From Sporobolomyces roseus (lineage: Eukaryota > Basidiomycota > Microbotryomycetes > Sporidiobolales > Sporidiobolaceae): 64,000 nucleotides of DNA. Positions 11,195 through 21,674 of the stretch are shown piece after piece. The stretch covers positions 248,001 through 312,000 of the forward strand of contig JADILM010000005.1 of assembly GCA_016617785.1 (NCBI GenBank), written 5' to 3'. Each line of letters opens with the position of its first letter. The stretch's first letter is position 1. The notes below the pieces were generated by a model that searched no databases, was not told where the DNA came from, and saw only the letters and a program-made list of their open reading frames with translations. The position numbers and the translations under genes are program-made.

Positions 11195-12587
11195 TCAATA
11201 GAAAGGCTCCCATGCGCTCACCGGCAATGGACCGACTTCTTTCCAATACCTGACCTCGACTGTCGAAAGTTTCGCTTCTGCCAACATTTCCTCGACCAGC
11301 ATCTTCGCTTCTTCCTTCCATTGTTTGACGTCATCACTTGTACTATCTGATCCACAGGGAAGGACGAATTGCACGGATACGAGTCGGTTGAGATAGCTCG
11401 GATGGGATTTGTCGATTCGGCTCGTGAGGAGCGAATCGAGGAGAGGACGGGAAGCTTCATTCGGGCTGAGGATAAGATGTTTGATCTGTGAGCGGAAGTA
11501 GCGAGAGAGGGGGACGACGAGAGGATCTGAGCCGAGGCAGTCTGGACAATGATTCGCAGTTTCGACGGTACACGAACCGAGGTAGAGATGGGTAATCGAG
11601 AACATCTTGAAGCGAGAGAAGGCACATGGAGAGATGCCCTTGAGACCTTCGAGACCGAGTGCTTTGAGATTGGGGAAAGAATCGAAGAAATTGCGAGAGA
11701 CGATTTCGGTAGTTCCTCCTTCGGTTTCCGGTAAGAATCGGACGAGGTGAAGCGTGAGAGTTCTCGTAGCTGGGAACATGATGTTCCAAGTGACGAGGTC
11801 GAGTCCGAACAAGTCGAGTCTGGTGAGAGTTGTAGAAGAGTTCGAGGAGGAAGAAGGCGAACGAAGTCGAATCTTTGCTCGTGCATGAGCTCGAGTGGCA
11901 GCAAGCTGTAGTTTCTCGAGACCTGTAGACTCGGTCTTTCCTTCAGCTTAGGACTGATACAGCTTAGGACTGATAGCACGCTGAGATAAAGAGATGCAAG
12001 AGCGTACGAGTGAATCTCTGAAAGATCTCTTGTGCAAAATCTCCCGAATCTGCATCCGCCAACTCGAGCTGTAGTTGAGGGCAGGTTCGATATTCGACGA
12101 GGATATTCTCCAACGCTCTCTTCCACACCTTGTCTCGCGAATTCAACGCCTGAAAATCGGGATTGTCGAGACTGATTCTCAATCCACCCCTCGAATGACA
12201 ACACGAACAACGCGCTCGTCGCAGGTTCTGTAGCTGCTGCTCGATGATTCCAGCATCGAATGGCTGCTTCGCACCATCCTCTTCCATTCCCTTCAGACGC
12301 AAATCGAATGGTACCCATTTCGCGTATTCGGGTCGAACGAGTGTTGCCCAGTCTTTGCAGACGAGGGAGAGAGGAGGAAGCTGGAAGAGCTTGCCATCGA
12401 CGTGGGGCCCTCCTTGATCGTGCATGTTCTCGAAGAAGTGGAGAAGGACGCGAGTCTGAAGGTCGAGGGGAAGACGAGGTTTGGATTTCGATGAAGATGG
12501 AGATGATTTCGCTCGATCTTTGTTGTGACATCTGACGGGGTTTGGAAGGGGCATTGCGAGTGAGGCAGGGCGATAGAGAGTTGTCAA
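11195..12587 (-). CDS. F-box/LRR-like paralog family, member 4
   Basis: Exon 1 12587-12008 and exon 2 11922-11195, joined across an 85-nt intron (gtacgc ... ctacag), phase 1, give 435 residues. Exon 1 contains LPLDLQTRVLLHFFENMHDQ, LPPLSLVCKDWATL and LQLELADADSGD before the splice. Exon 2 continues LEKLQLAATRAHAR, then LTRLDLFGLDLVTWN, LKALGLEGLKGIS, ITHLYLGSC, IKHLILSPNE and the tail VEVRYWKEVGPLPVSAWEP. The intron contains a direct repeat of about 15 nt (cagtcctaagctgta / cagtcctaagctgaa). It is the closest local relative of member 1. The opposite neighbour, member 5, is divergent and shares the 373-nt upstream region. Confidence 0.82.
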
Positions 12588-12960
12588 CAGAGTTGAGAGG
12601 GGAAGCGAAAGCGAAATCTACAGAAGGAGCTCTGGACTATCAGCGCAGGCGGTCATGAAGGGTCTCAGGTTTAAGACCAGGTGCTTACATGAAGTCCTCT
12701 GAGGTATCCTAGGGATCCAAGAGGCTTTGTTGCGTTGAACTATCCTTTGAGAGATGAAGAGGAATCTCGAGGTTGAAAGAAGAAACGAGAGGGTGGGAGA
12801 GCAGGCTGACAGTCCGAACGTGTCGCTGTACTCTTTATCGATGATTTCCACTGGTCTTTGATCAATCGAGTGCTCGAAGCGGTTTGGTAAGAAGTCACAC
12901 CTTCGTTTTTAAACTCTTGCTCCTCCTCTCTTCACTTCTCCACTCCGTCGACCGAGCAGA
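12588..12960. promoter_or_regulatory. Shared upstream region of divergent members 4 and 5
   Basis: 373 nt between two divergent ATGs of the same paralog family. I could not pick out specific promoter motifs. Confidence 0.4.
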
Positions 12961-14308
12961 ATGGTCACGATTCCTGGAAGCTACTGCCTACCCGAGGAAT
13001 CAGCAGTAACAGCACCAGAGTCGTCGATTAATACTCCACGTTTCCCTTCGACTGTACAACGCAAGATCCTCGATTTCCTCTTACAATCGATCCATGGCAC
13101 GATCGGAGGGATGTTCAGATGGAAGCTAGATCAACTTAGGAAATACTCACGAGTCAACAAGCAATGGCACGAATGGACTAGTCTCGAATATCTTCATTAT
13201 CCTTCATTCAATCTCTCGATCATGATGCCATTCGGACTCCCTCAGAACTCGCTCAACTGGGACAAGATCCACTACAACCTCGATCGAAGGTCAAGACTAG
13301 CGAGTGAAGAGTATTCGCCATTGAGTTTGAAGTTGAAAGTAGACCTTCCTCGTCTTGGACTCATGAAGCCATGGAAGAAAGCATTGGAAAAGATTATCAA
13401 GCAGCACAACGCTGTGACCTACCTCGAACTCGTACTGGACGATCCGCAAAGTGGAGTGCATTTTGAGCTTGTTTGGCGATTCCCCCGCGAGTCTGATTGA
13501 TTCGTCGATTCAAGCTTTCATCGCTAATGAGCTCGTACTCTTGCTAGGCCTCAAGAGAGTCTTCTTATGTTCCTTCCCCCTCGGAGAAAACCTTCAGTCT
13601 GCTATCGTCTTCCCGCCAGCTCCCTTACTCTCGTCTCTACCCAAAACCCTTGTCCGACTCGATCTCGCTTTCGTCGTCCTCGAACAATGGAATCTTCCTC
13701 TTCCCTCGGTCAAAATCTTGACTCTCGACCACGTTCGCTTCGGTCGCAGAACTTCATCCTTCGAACAAATGGTCGAAACTTGTCGAAATGTTTTCGGATC
13801 TTTCCCGAACCTCGCTGCTCTCGCCCTCGATGGACTCTGTCGTCTTACCTCCGATGCGCTCTCGAAACTCGGCATGTTCAAGATCAAGCAGCTCTATCTC
13901 GGTCAATGCTGTTTCAAACCAACCCTCGGTTGCGATTCCGAGTTTCGCCAGGGAAATTGGAAGATGCGTGACACTACTTTCTTGCAGTGTCTCGCTCGCC
14001 ACCTTCGAACGAGGATCAAACATCTCTACCTTCCGAGCTGTACACAAGCGACAAGCGTCCTCGTGCATCTCCTTTCAAGTAGAATCGATGGACAATGTCC
14101 ATTCTACCTCGCCAAAATCGAATCGATCTGCATTGCACCACCTCCCGAGAACGACGGCAAGACGGTGGAGGAAAGTGCACAGGCGAAGGAAGATGAAGAG
14201 GTTATCGCTAGTAGTTTCTGCCAAACTGTCGGTTTGCGAGGAGTTGAGGTAAAGTTCTGGGACAAGTTCGATGAAATCCCGTTGAGTGAATGGAACCCCC
14301 AAATGTAG
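12961..14308 (+). CDS. F-box/LRR-like paralog family, member 5, with a probable GC-AG intron
   Basis: Exon 1 12961-13486 and exon 2 13548-14308 total 1287 nt (428 residues). The junction falls at the family position after WRFP in phase 1, but the donor reads gcgagt instead of gtgagg (member 2). The acceptor is tgctag. Without splicing the frame stops at TGA 13498-13500, after SD. Exon 1 has FPSTVQRKILDFLLQSIH, then YSRVNKQWHEW and YLELVLDDPQSG. Exon 2 has LVRLDLAFVVLEQW, VKILTLDHVRFG, LAALALDGLCRL, IKQLYLGQCCF, IKHLYLPS and the tail VEVKFWDKFDEIPLSEWNP. The function is unknown. Confidence 0.75.
13487..13547 (+). other. Probable GC-AG intron of member 5
   Basis: The donor is gcgagt and the acceptor is tgctag. 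Position and phase match the GT-AG introns of members 2, 3, 4 and 6. Confidence 0.6.
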
Positions 14309-14507
14309 AGGAGCGTATGTGATGAGACAATCCGATCGAAGAGGTGACGAAAGACCAGTAGTAATAGTCTCGAGGCGAGAGAATGCAATTCTGATATACT
14401 GTCGTCTTCTCCCGGAGAGTACTCGAGCTCTATCTTTCCTGTTCCCAGATTGATGAGGCTCTAAAGTTGCTTCAAGCGCGTAGATTACAGGAGGTAGTCG
14501 ACAATAA

Positions 14508-15913
14508 CTATAGAGCCACCTGAGATTGAATCGCTTTGGCTCAGTCGACACTCCTTGAATAGTCGAAAGGGAGACACTCACGAGCAAGCCCTCAGTACTC
14601 CTGTTTGGAAGCGCACATCGCCCCCGATACCGGGACAGCAGCTTGGGCTCGAACCGATGATTGCGAGTTGCTCGAGAGACGCAATCCAAGTTTCTGTTCG
14701 CAAGGCTCTGAATCAGCATGAAACCGTCAGGCAGGAGCGGAAACTGGAGATGCTCACAAGTGCGATCCCACAGCTGTTCTTGCTCGTCTTCCAACATGAC
14801 CTCTATTCCAGTTCCTTGGCACATTCCAACCAGTCCTCTGATCTCTCGTTGCCGTCTTGGGTGAATCTTCCTGGATATGACGTCCATCGGCGAAGTGACT
14901 ACGAACCGTGTCAATGTAGTCGACATCCTCCCGTCGAGAATGAGTTGAGCGCGATCGAGTCGAATTTGGCTGTCGAATCGAATCGTTCGTAAAGACGGGA
15001 CGATCGTGTCCATGCTCGAGGCATAGTCGAAGATGTGGTTTTCGAAGCCGCTACCGAATGGTAAACAGTCGAAGCTGAGGGTCTTGATCGAAGGTGACCG
15101 AGAGAGGGTGTACCAGAAATTCGGTGTGTCGGGTACACAGAGTATTGACGAGTCAATATTGTAGAGATGGAGGTAGTGAAGGTGAGGCATCGTCGAGAAA
15201 TCGAGAGTCACGGCGATGGAAACGTTGATTTTTAAGACCTCGAGTTTTGGGAAGACGGGATCGAGGAAGCGGATTTGAATCCTCTCGACATTCTCGTCTT
15301 GATAGTCCAGATGGGAGAGGTTTGGAAACGCGAGCTCCCCCAAATGTGATCCAGAGCCCTGCCACAGCGTGAGGTGTGTGATTTTGCGAGTCGCTTCCGT
15401 AGGTCCTCCTCGTCGTGCCCAACGGAAGTGAGGGTTTTGAAGCTCGGTGATTCCCTTTCCGTATCTTGCTATTAGTTCGAGGTATTCGTCGTTCGGGGGA
15501 ACCGCATCGTGAGCCGTGAAAGTCGTGGTGTTGGGCGCCAAATGGAGGAAGGTTGCAAATGCGGTTTCGAAGGTTGTGAGAATCTTTGAGGTTCTTTCAA
15601 CGGCATGTTCGAAATCCCACCGATACATGTAACATATCTCATCGACCAACAAAGCGAGATGTTCGTGTTCTTCGAGAGTTTTGAGCAGTTTCCAGCCTTT
15701 GACCGTATAAGCCATATTCGGGCCCTCCTCCTCTTCCCCGTCCCGTGGCGCCAACTCTAGCTTTACAGATTCGTAGAGTGATCGTTGAACCGAGGGAAGG
15801 AAGCGACGAGAGACGAGAGCGAGTCGCGTGAGGTCGGAAGTTGAGAAACATTGATCTCGGAAGATTTCGAGAACGAGTTCGTTGGGGAAGCGGGAGATGG
15901 AAAGAGGAGACAT
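14508..15913 (-). CDS. F-box protein
   Basis: Starts MSPLSISRFPNELVLEIFRD with a clear F-box (FPNELVLEIF, then LARLALVSRRF-type LTRLALVSRRFLPSVQRSLY) and continues with weak leucine-rich strands (ITHLTLWQGSGSH, FPNLSHLDYQDE, FPKLEVLKINVS, MPHLHYLHLYNIDS). F-box proteins recruit substrates to SCF ubiquitin ligases. Exon 1 is 15913-14582 (444 codons). A 62-nt intron (gtgagt ... tctcag, 14520-14581) then joins a 4-codon exon V-A-L-stop ending at 14508. If unspliced, the frame stays open to 14075 and would run antisense through the coding exon of member 5, which I consider less likely. The neighbouring F-box gene has the same tiny terminal exon layout. Confidence 0.72.
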
Positions 15914-16781
15914 TGTGCGATGGATGGGAGAGAAGAGGGAAGGAATTCGAGGGTGAGGAATCGGCAGAGTAAGGGGTGAGGGAAAGGTGAAGTTGGGGGC
16001 TAGAAACGAACCCAGTTATTAGCTTGAGAAACGTAATTTAGCTAGAATTCGAGTATGTAGCTCACCCGAGGTCCTAACGAGTACAAGGTTGTGGTACGGG
16101 ATCCAGATAAACTCGAGGGAGTAGCGAGCCCAACTGCTTCATATGAGGGTCAATCAGCCTGGCTCGTGCATTCACGTAGCATTTCAATTACTCACACTAA
16201 TCTACTGAAGCGTCTACTACTCGCCTAGAGGTTCTGTTGAGCGAGTTGTCCTCGAGAATTGATCGAGAAGAGTGGAAGAGCCGAGAAACGTTGTGAGGCT
16301 CAGATGAGGCTGCTAGGGAGGCCTGACTGTGACTTATGAGGATAGGAAGGGCTGCGTGTTTGGCGGAAGATGCTGAGGTGGGATAAGGTGGAGAATGGAA
16401 ACGAAAAATGGAATTCCGAGAAGGAGTCGCTCTCTCGCCAGCAGACGCTCGTTGAAGATTGTCTCTTATTCGATATGACAAGCGAAGTGAAAGGGAGCAG
16501 AATCAAGCTTGTGGGGTGAAAGTAGAAAAGAAAAATCGAAATTGTGTTTGCAGAAATCCGAGAGAAGTATCGCTTTCTACTGTAGAACTACTTCGTTTGC
16601 TTCTCCTTTCGACGGATGCAGTGTGGTGAGGAAACGAACAATAGAGGCGAGAAGGGGAAGCGGATGCTGGTGGGGAGAACGGCGATGGGGCAAGGGAAGA
16701 GGAGGGAGAGAAAGCAAAGAGATTGGCGAAGGAAGTAGATGGAAGCGAAGGTAGAGCCGCGATGAGGGAAGTGTCAAGGTA
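15914..16781. other. Intergenic, 868 nt, no gene recognised
   Basis: This lies between two minus-strand F-box genes. The open frames seen (up to 94 residues) are Ser/Arg-rich shadows without motifs. Confidence 0.5.
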
Positions 16782-18002
16782 TCACAGATCTAAATAAGAA
16801 CGACTCGAAACGTCAGCACGAGGCGAGGCAAGGGAATCTCAGAACAGCTTACCGAAAACATCGATTCTTCCCTTGACTTCTACCACTCTGAAATTGAACT
16901 TATTTCCCCTCGACTCGAATATAGCCTTATTGATCTGTTGCCCCGCCGTGTACGCTGGTGGTAAGCGAACCTCGATATTTTCCAGCCTCGTATGGAACAG
17001 AAAAGGCGATGGCGGATCCTCCGGGAAGTCAAAGTGCTTGAGTGATGGAGGCGGGTTATTGACGATAGGCCCGATACTTCTATGAATGAGGGGAAGGTTG
17101 GGGTGGAGCAACTCGAATGAGATGCTGGTGAGCGAGGGGGAAGCAGAGATCCTGTGAGCGTTCTCGAGAAGCGGGAAATTGTCTTCGTGGAAATCGTTGC
17201 AGAGATGGAGTGTCCGGAGGCGAGGAAAGGTGGAGATATCGATCGATCTGAGACTGGCGTACGAGGTTCGCAAGACTTGCAACTCGGGGACGAGTCGAGC
17301 TGGCAACTCGACGACCGGGTCTCCCGAGATCCATTCGCGGACGTCGAGGATTCGGAGATGTGTGAAGGTTGGAGCGGTCGAGATGGAATACTCCGGAAAC
17401 GGGTCATGCCAGAAGGAGTCGATTCGTAGCTTGCAAAGATTGACGAGACTCGATTCTTCTTCGATCAAGGTATGAGACCAGTGACTGGCGATATCAAGTT
17501 CGATCATTCGAGGAGTCGTTGCAAGGAATGAGTCGTCGACGAGCCAGTTTCCATAACTGCCCGAGTCCTTAAGAGAGAGCACGTTTGGTACGAGTTTGAG
17601 TAGCTTGCTGATTCCGTCGGCGTGATTCCCACACTGCAAGTCTGCCAAGTCGTAGAGTGGAGACATCGGAGATTGGACCTCAAGTGAAAGCGCGAGCTTG
17701 CCGATTTCGGGAGATTTGCGAAGAGTTCTGAGTAAAGAGCGAGTTCGTTTATCGCAGCGAATCCGTCCAGCTTCTCGCATACGATACGACGGGATCGCGT
17801 CGAAATCTTCGTACCACACTCGAGCGACAAGATGGCGGTAGAGTCCTTGTCGAGCGGGATGAAGGAGCTGGCGAGAAGTTCGACAGAGATTAACGAGGTC
17901 GAGTTTGGAGAGACAAGGGTCGAGGAAGATCTGAGAGAGGAGTTCGAAGGGTAGACTGATCGATCGAGTGGGAGGAGGAAGATTGGGATCAGGGCTGGAC
18001 AT
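16782..18002 (-). CDS. F-box protein
   Basis: Starts MSSPDPNLPPPTRSISLPFE, with the F-box SLPFELLSQIFLDPCLSKLD, VNLCRTSRQLLHPARQGLY. It is followed by leucine-rich strands (MIELDIASHWSHT, LVNLCKLRIDSFW, FTHLRILDVREW, FPRLRTLHLCNDF, LTSISFELLHPN). Exon 1 is 18002-16853. A 63-nt intron (gtaagc ... tttag, with a gctgac branch-like motif) joins a terminal exon of 8 nt (AT CTG TGA), giving 385 residues ending DVFDL. Ignoring the intron gives KLF-stop instead. This is probably an SCF substrate adaptor, substrate unknown. It is not obviously part of the neighbouring paralog family, since the WEP tail and mid-gene intron are missing. Confidence 0.75.
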
Positions 18003-18378
18003 GAGGATGGAATGGGAGGAAGAAGGAGGACGAGAGGAAGAGAGACGTCTAATTCATGGTTGCATTCAGCTTTACTTTCTATTCTATAGACTCGGTAGAA
18101 GATTCACTCACTCAGAACGTATCTACCTGACCGTTTAAGCTTCTTCGAGAGTTGTGAAGGGAGTTTGAAAGAGTTTAAGATGAGGAAATCGAGAAAGCGA
18201 GAGGAAGGCGAGGGAAGTCGCTCTTGATCCGATTCTCGCTTGTTGAGATTATTTTTTGAGATCTATTGAATTTACGTGGTGGTCGGGAGCTGTTTGGGTT
18301 GGTTCGAGGTGATGGGAGGAAGTTCAAGAATCGGAACTGTTCTCTTACCCTCTTACCTCTCACTTTCACCCGACTGAA
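18003..18378. promoter_or_regulatory. Shared upstream region of an F-box gene and member 6
   Basis: 376 nt between divergent starts. No specific motif is recognised. Confidence 0.35.
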
Positions 18379-19729
18379 ATGGCCAATTACTCAGCTGCAA
18401 GTCGCTTGCCACCTCCGGTCGTCCGCCGTATCGTTCAATACGCTTGCCACCTCATCTGGACAGCGGGAGGAGCGAGTGTTTCGACCATGCTACCCAACTA
18501 CAACCGCTTGAGATCAGTCTGTTGGGAATGGAATGAATACGTCAACGAAGTACACATTCACTTAGATATGCTCGAATTGTTATCAAGGAGGTGTATCGCA
18601 GAAGGAGAAACCCTCGACCCAAACAAGATCTTTCAAGGATTGATGAACCTCAGAAAAGGGAGACACTTCCGTCGTGGCAAGTCTTACTGTCCTCGTCAAA
18701 TCCTAGCAATCAGTCTCGACAGCATGGATGGAAAGAGTTGGAAAGAAAGGAAAGAGAAGGGTTTGAAATCTGGCCTCGAATCAATCTTCGTTCATTTCAG
18801 TTTGGTCAAGAAGCTTCAGCTCGATTCGAGATCGAATGCGGAGGTGACATCGAATTGGCGTCAAAGTTCCCCGGTGCGCTCTCGAGTATCTACCCTTGAT
18901 CCTGAATTGGATTGACACTTTCTCTCTCGGTCTCATAGCCTTGACGCACCTCTATGTCATCTCGTGGGAGCCACCTAATCAAGCTCTACTCTCAATCGGC
19001 TCTACACCCTCGTCCCCTCGCAAATCTCCAGCTCTTCTCCCTCCTACCCTCATTCGCCTCGATCTCTCTTACGTCGCAATCGATCAATGGACCTCTTCAC
19101 TACCCGCCGTCAAAGTGCTCACGATGAGTCACGTCGCATTCGGAAAGGACTCCTCTTCTGACTCTGCCCGTCGCGACGAAACTTATCGTCAATTCTTTGG
19201 CTCTTTCCCCTCACTCGAATCAATCGCTTTCAACGGTATCCTTCGCCTTACCTCCGACGCACTCACCCGTCTGAAAGTGATCGGCATCACGAACCTCTAT
19301 CTCGGACCTTGTAGCACTCATCGCGAAGACTCACGAGCGAATTGTTCAGCCAATAAACAAGACGATGCTCGATCCTTCGTTCAAGCTCTTGCTCGTCACT
19401 TCCGCTGTCGAATCAAGAATCTCTACTTCGATCCAAAGGTGTGCCCTTGTATCCCTCCACAATTCTGCAACATTGTCCCTCTTCGTGAACTCCTCAAAAG
19501 TCGTCCAGGAGAACGTCGTCCCCCTTACCTCGCCAAACTCGAGACTCTTACGGTTGCTCCCTCTCGTGAACAACACCCTTCGGTGGACTGGCCTTGTGGC
19601 GCCGAATGGGAAGAGTGGATGTATCGACAGGATTTGAAGAAAGCGGGTTTGTCGAAGGTCGAAGTGAAAAGGTGGAGAGTAGGGGACAAGGGGAAATTGG
19701 TTGAGTGGGAACCGAAGTCATGGTGTTGA
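18379..19729 (+). pseudogene. F-box/LRR-like paralog family, member 6, with a 1-nt frameshift
   Basis: Exon 1 (18379-18873) and exon 2 (18939-19729) are joined by the family intron (gtgcgc ... catag, 65 nt, phase 1 after KFP). Their sum is 1286 nt, exactly one short of the 1287 nt of member 5. The family reading runs MANYSAASRLPPPVVRRIVQ ... YNRLRSVCWEWNEYV ... SLVKKLQL in one frame. From about 18822 the homologous residues FEIECGGDIELASKFP continue in another frame. Exon 2 is intact: LIRLDLSYVAIDQW, VKVLTMSHVAFG, LESIAFNGILRL, ITNLYLGPC, IKNLYFDPK, tail VEVKRWRV...EWEPKSW. This is either a recent disabling deletion or an assembly error. The rest of the gene shows no other damage. Confidence 0.65.
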
Positions 19730-19864
19730 AAGGAAGGAAGCGGACGTTTGTACAGCTTGTTCTCATCTCTCAATATGATGTTTGTCGAAATCTGAATCGT
19801 TCGAATGTTTCTTTCGTCCGCGATCAAATTCTGCAGTCCTAATTAAACGGAGCTTTATCGCGCT

Positions 19865-21563
19865 TTAGATCTCGCTCAACTTGATCCCATCCTCCTAAAT
19901 CACATCAAATCATCAATCTCCTGTCAGTTCTGTCAACCCTGCGCTTCGATATCGAAACTAGAACTAGAACTCACCAATTTCATCCCGATCAATTGTCCAG
20001 TCCCTCCGAAACCTTTCGAGTTCTTCCCAACTTCCACCAAGCTCACCATTTCCCTCTTCCTCCCAGATCCTATGCCTCCCTCTCCTGGTCCTCCTCCTCC
20101 TCCCCTAGTAGAGAACACTTCGTCCTGTCTAACGAGGACCAAACTGAGATCTATCAAATTCGACCAGCTCTCCCCTGAGGACGGGGTGAGAGGGTTTGTG
20201 AGACCGTTGGGAGCGAAAGAGGAGTGGATGGGGAGTGAGGAGAGGGGTGGGGGTTGCGGGTTCGACGCGTTCAAGCGGATTGCTGGGGATTTAGAGGTGC
20301 TCGAAGAAGGGGTCAGGGTGTTGATCAGCTACAGAGTAGGTAACGGGGTTGTTAGCTTGGGAGAAGGAAGAAGCGAAGGAGAGGAATGGAGATTCACGAA
20401 GATGAGGAGAGGAGAGGTTGGGCATCTTGCGAGAGAAGTGAGGCGACGAGTGAAAGCGACGAGGTTCGCTTGACCTGTTCGTACACACAAGGTTCGTGAG
20501 CTCCTCAGTCATTCTACGACGCTCCCACGAGCAGAGTCGAAGTAGAAGTAGAGTACCTTGAGCAGATTTACTCGAATCCAACGCCTCTCCCTCGAGCAAA
20601 ACATCGATCTGATCAATCACGACTACGCCCAACCTGGTCTTCTCCGTGACCTGTTGTTCAGCGGAGATCTTGTCCAACGCTGCTCCAGAGTCCTTTGTTT
20701 TCAAAACCGTCAATCGATTCAAAACGTCGAGCGCAATCTCATTGTCCGTCATTTCTCTCCTAACTCCACCCTCTTGAGAGTCAACAGGGAATGATCGACC
20801 TTCTTGACGTGCTCGAGGTATGAGAACTTCCTTCAAGATCCGTAAACAACGCCTAGCGTCGAAAGCTGCGCTCGAATCGAGGTATGCTGCTCTAGTTTTT
20901 CGATCGTTGAACAGGAAGATCAAGGTCGAGTATAATACGAGTATTGTTCGACCGGATGAAGGGGTCCCGAGGATCTCAACGAGGTCTCCTTGAGGGTAAC
21001 CACCTTTTTCGAAGAGTTCGTCAAGTGAAGGTAAGGCGGTCGAGATCCTCCTTGGTTTCGGGATACGAGATCGGAGAGTCACTCCGCTTGTTGAAGGTGC
21101 TGAGAGGTGGGAAGAAGCGAGCGAGCGAAGGAGGGAGTAGAGCTGAGGAGAGAGGGAAGGATGAGGAGGGAGAGAACGAGGTGCAAAGATGAAATCGACG
21201 TCTAAAGGTGGAGGATCGCTTTGAATATCAGTCTCATATCACCACCCCCCCAAGCAGCCACAAAGAAGGGCTAGACGTGCCAGTGTTGATTCCATTTGAA
21301 GCGAGAACTGAGAGAGGAATCGATAAATCCTCATGAGGGAGGTAAGCCGGGAGTAAGCTAGCTAGTGGAGTGGCTTCGTGCATCTCCCAAAGGTCTTTTG
21401 CGGTCAAACTCGGAGCTAGGAGTGAAGTGGAAGAAGCCAACCTCTCGAACGTTTCATCTTGCAAGTTGCTTCTTTCGCTTCTACAACTCACTACGAACAA
21501 GACACGATTAATATTAAATACTTCAAGTGTACTACTATCGATAAATCACTCCTCTCGAACCAT
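19865..21563 (-). CDS. RAD51-family recombination mediator (RAD51 paralog)
   Basis: The core reads ISTALPSLDELFEKGGYPQG, then DLVEILGTPSSGRTILVLYS (Walker A), AYLDSSAAFDARRCLRIL, LGVVVIDQIDVLL (Walker B), then LVAFTRRLTSLARCPTSPLL and IFVNLHSS, and a C-terminus WSNLIDLSLVLVRQDEVF, SLVEVGKNSKG, GMKLEDGIKLSEI. This order fits RAD51 paralogs such as RAD51D, RAD55 or XRCC2 that load Rad51 at breaks; the exact class is unclear. The Walker A Lys is Arg (GTPSSGRT). At least five introns are needed. One, about 45 nt (gttacc ... tcgag, near 20300-20345), is weak and is required to remove an in-frame TAG. The last joins GMKL to EDGIKLSEI. The start at 21563 is tentative, through a short first exon. Confidence 0.7.
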
Positions 21564-21674
21564 CACTCGCTTGAACCCTTCCCTCTCTCGCTTCCTTCCT
21601 TTCCTCTCCGCCTTTCTCCCTCAGTTTAATTACCCAAGTCTCACCCTAGAATACCTCAACGCAAGATAGAAATA

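Noticed and set aside
11218..12531. A 437-residue open frame on the minus strand overlapping member 4
   Set aside because: It is an alternative frame of member 4. The two-exon model in the other frame matches five paralogs in motifs, intron place and tail, while this frame is Arg/Ser-rich and matches nothing.
14075..14507. Continuation of the F-box gene's open frame to 14075
   Set aside because: It would run antisense through the last exon of member 5, and a good GT-AG intron with an immediate stop ends the gene at 14508. Not fully excluded.
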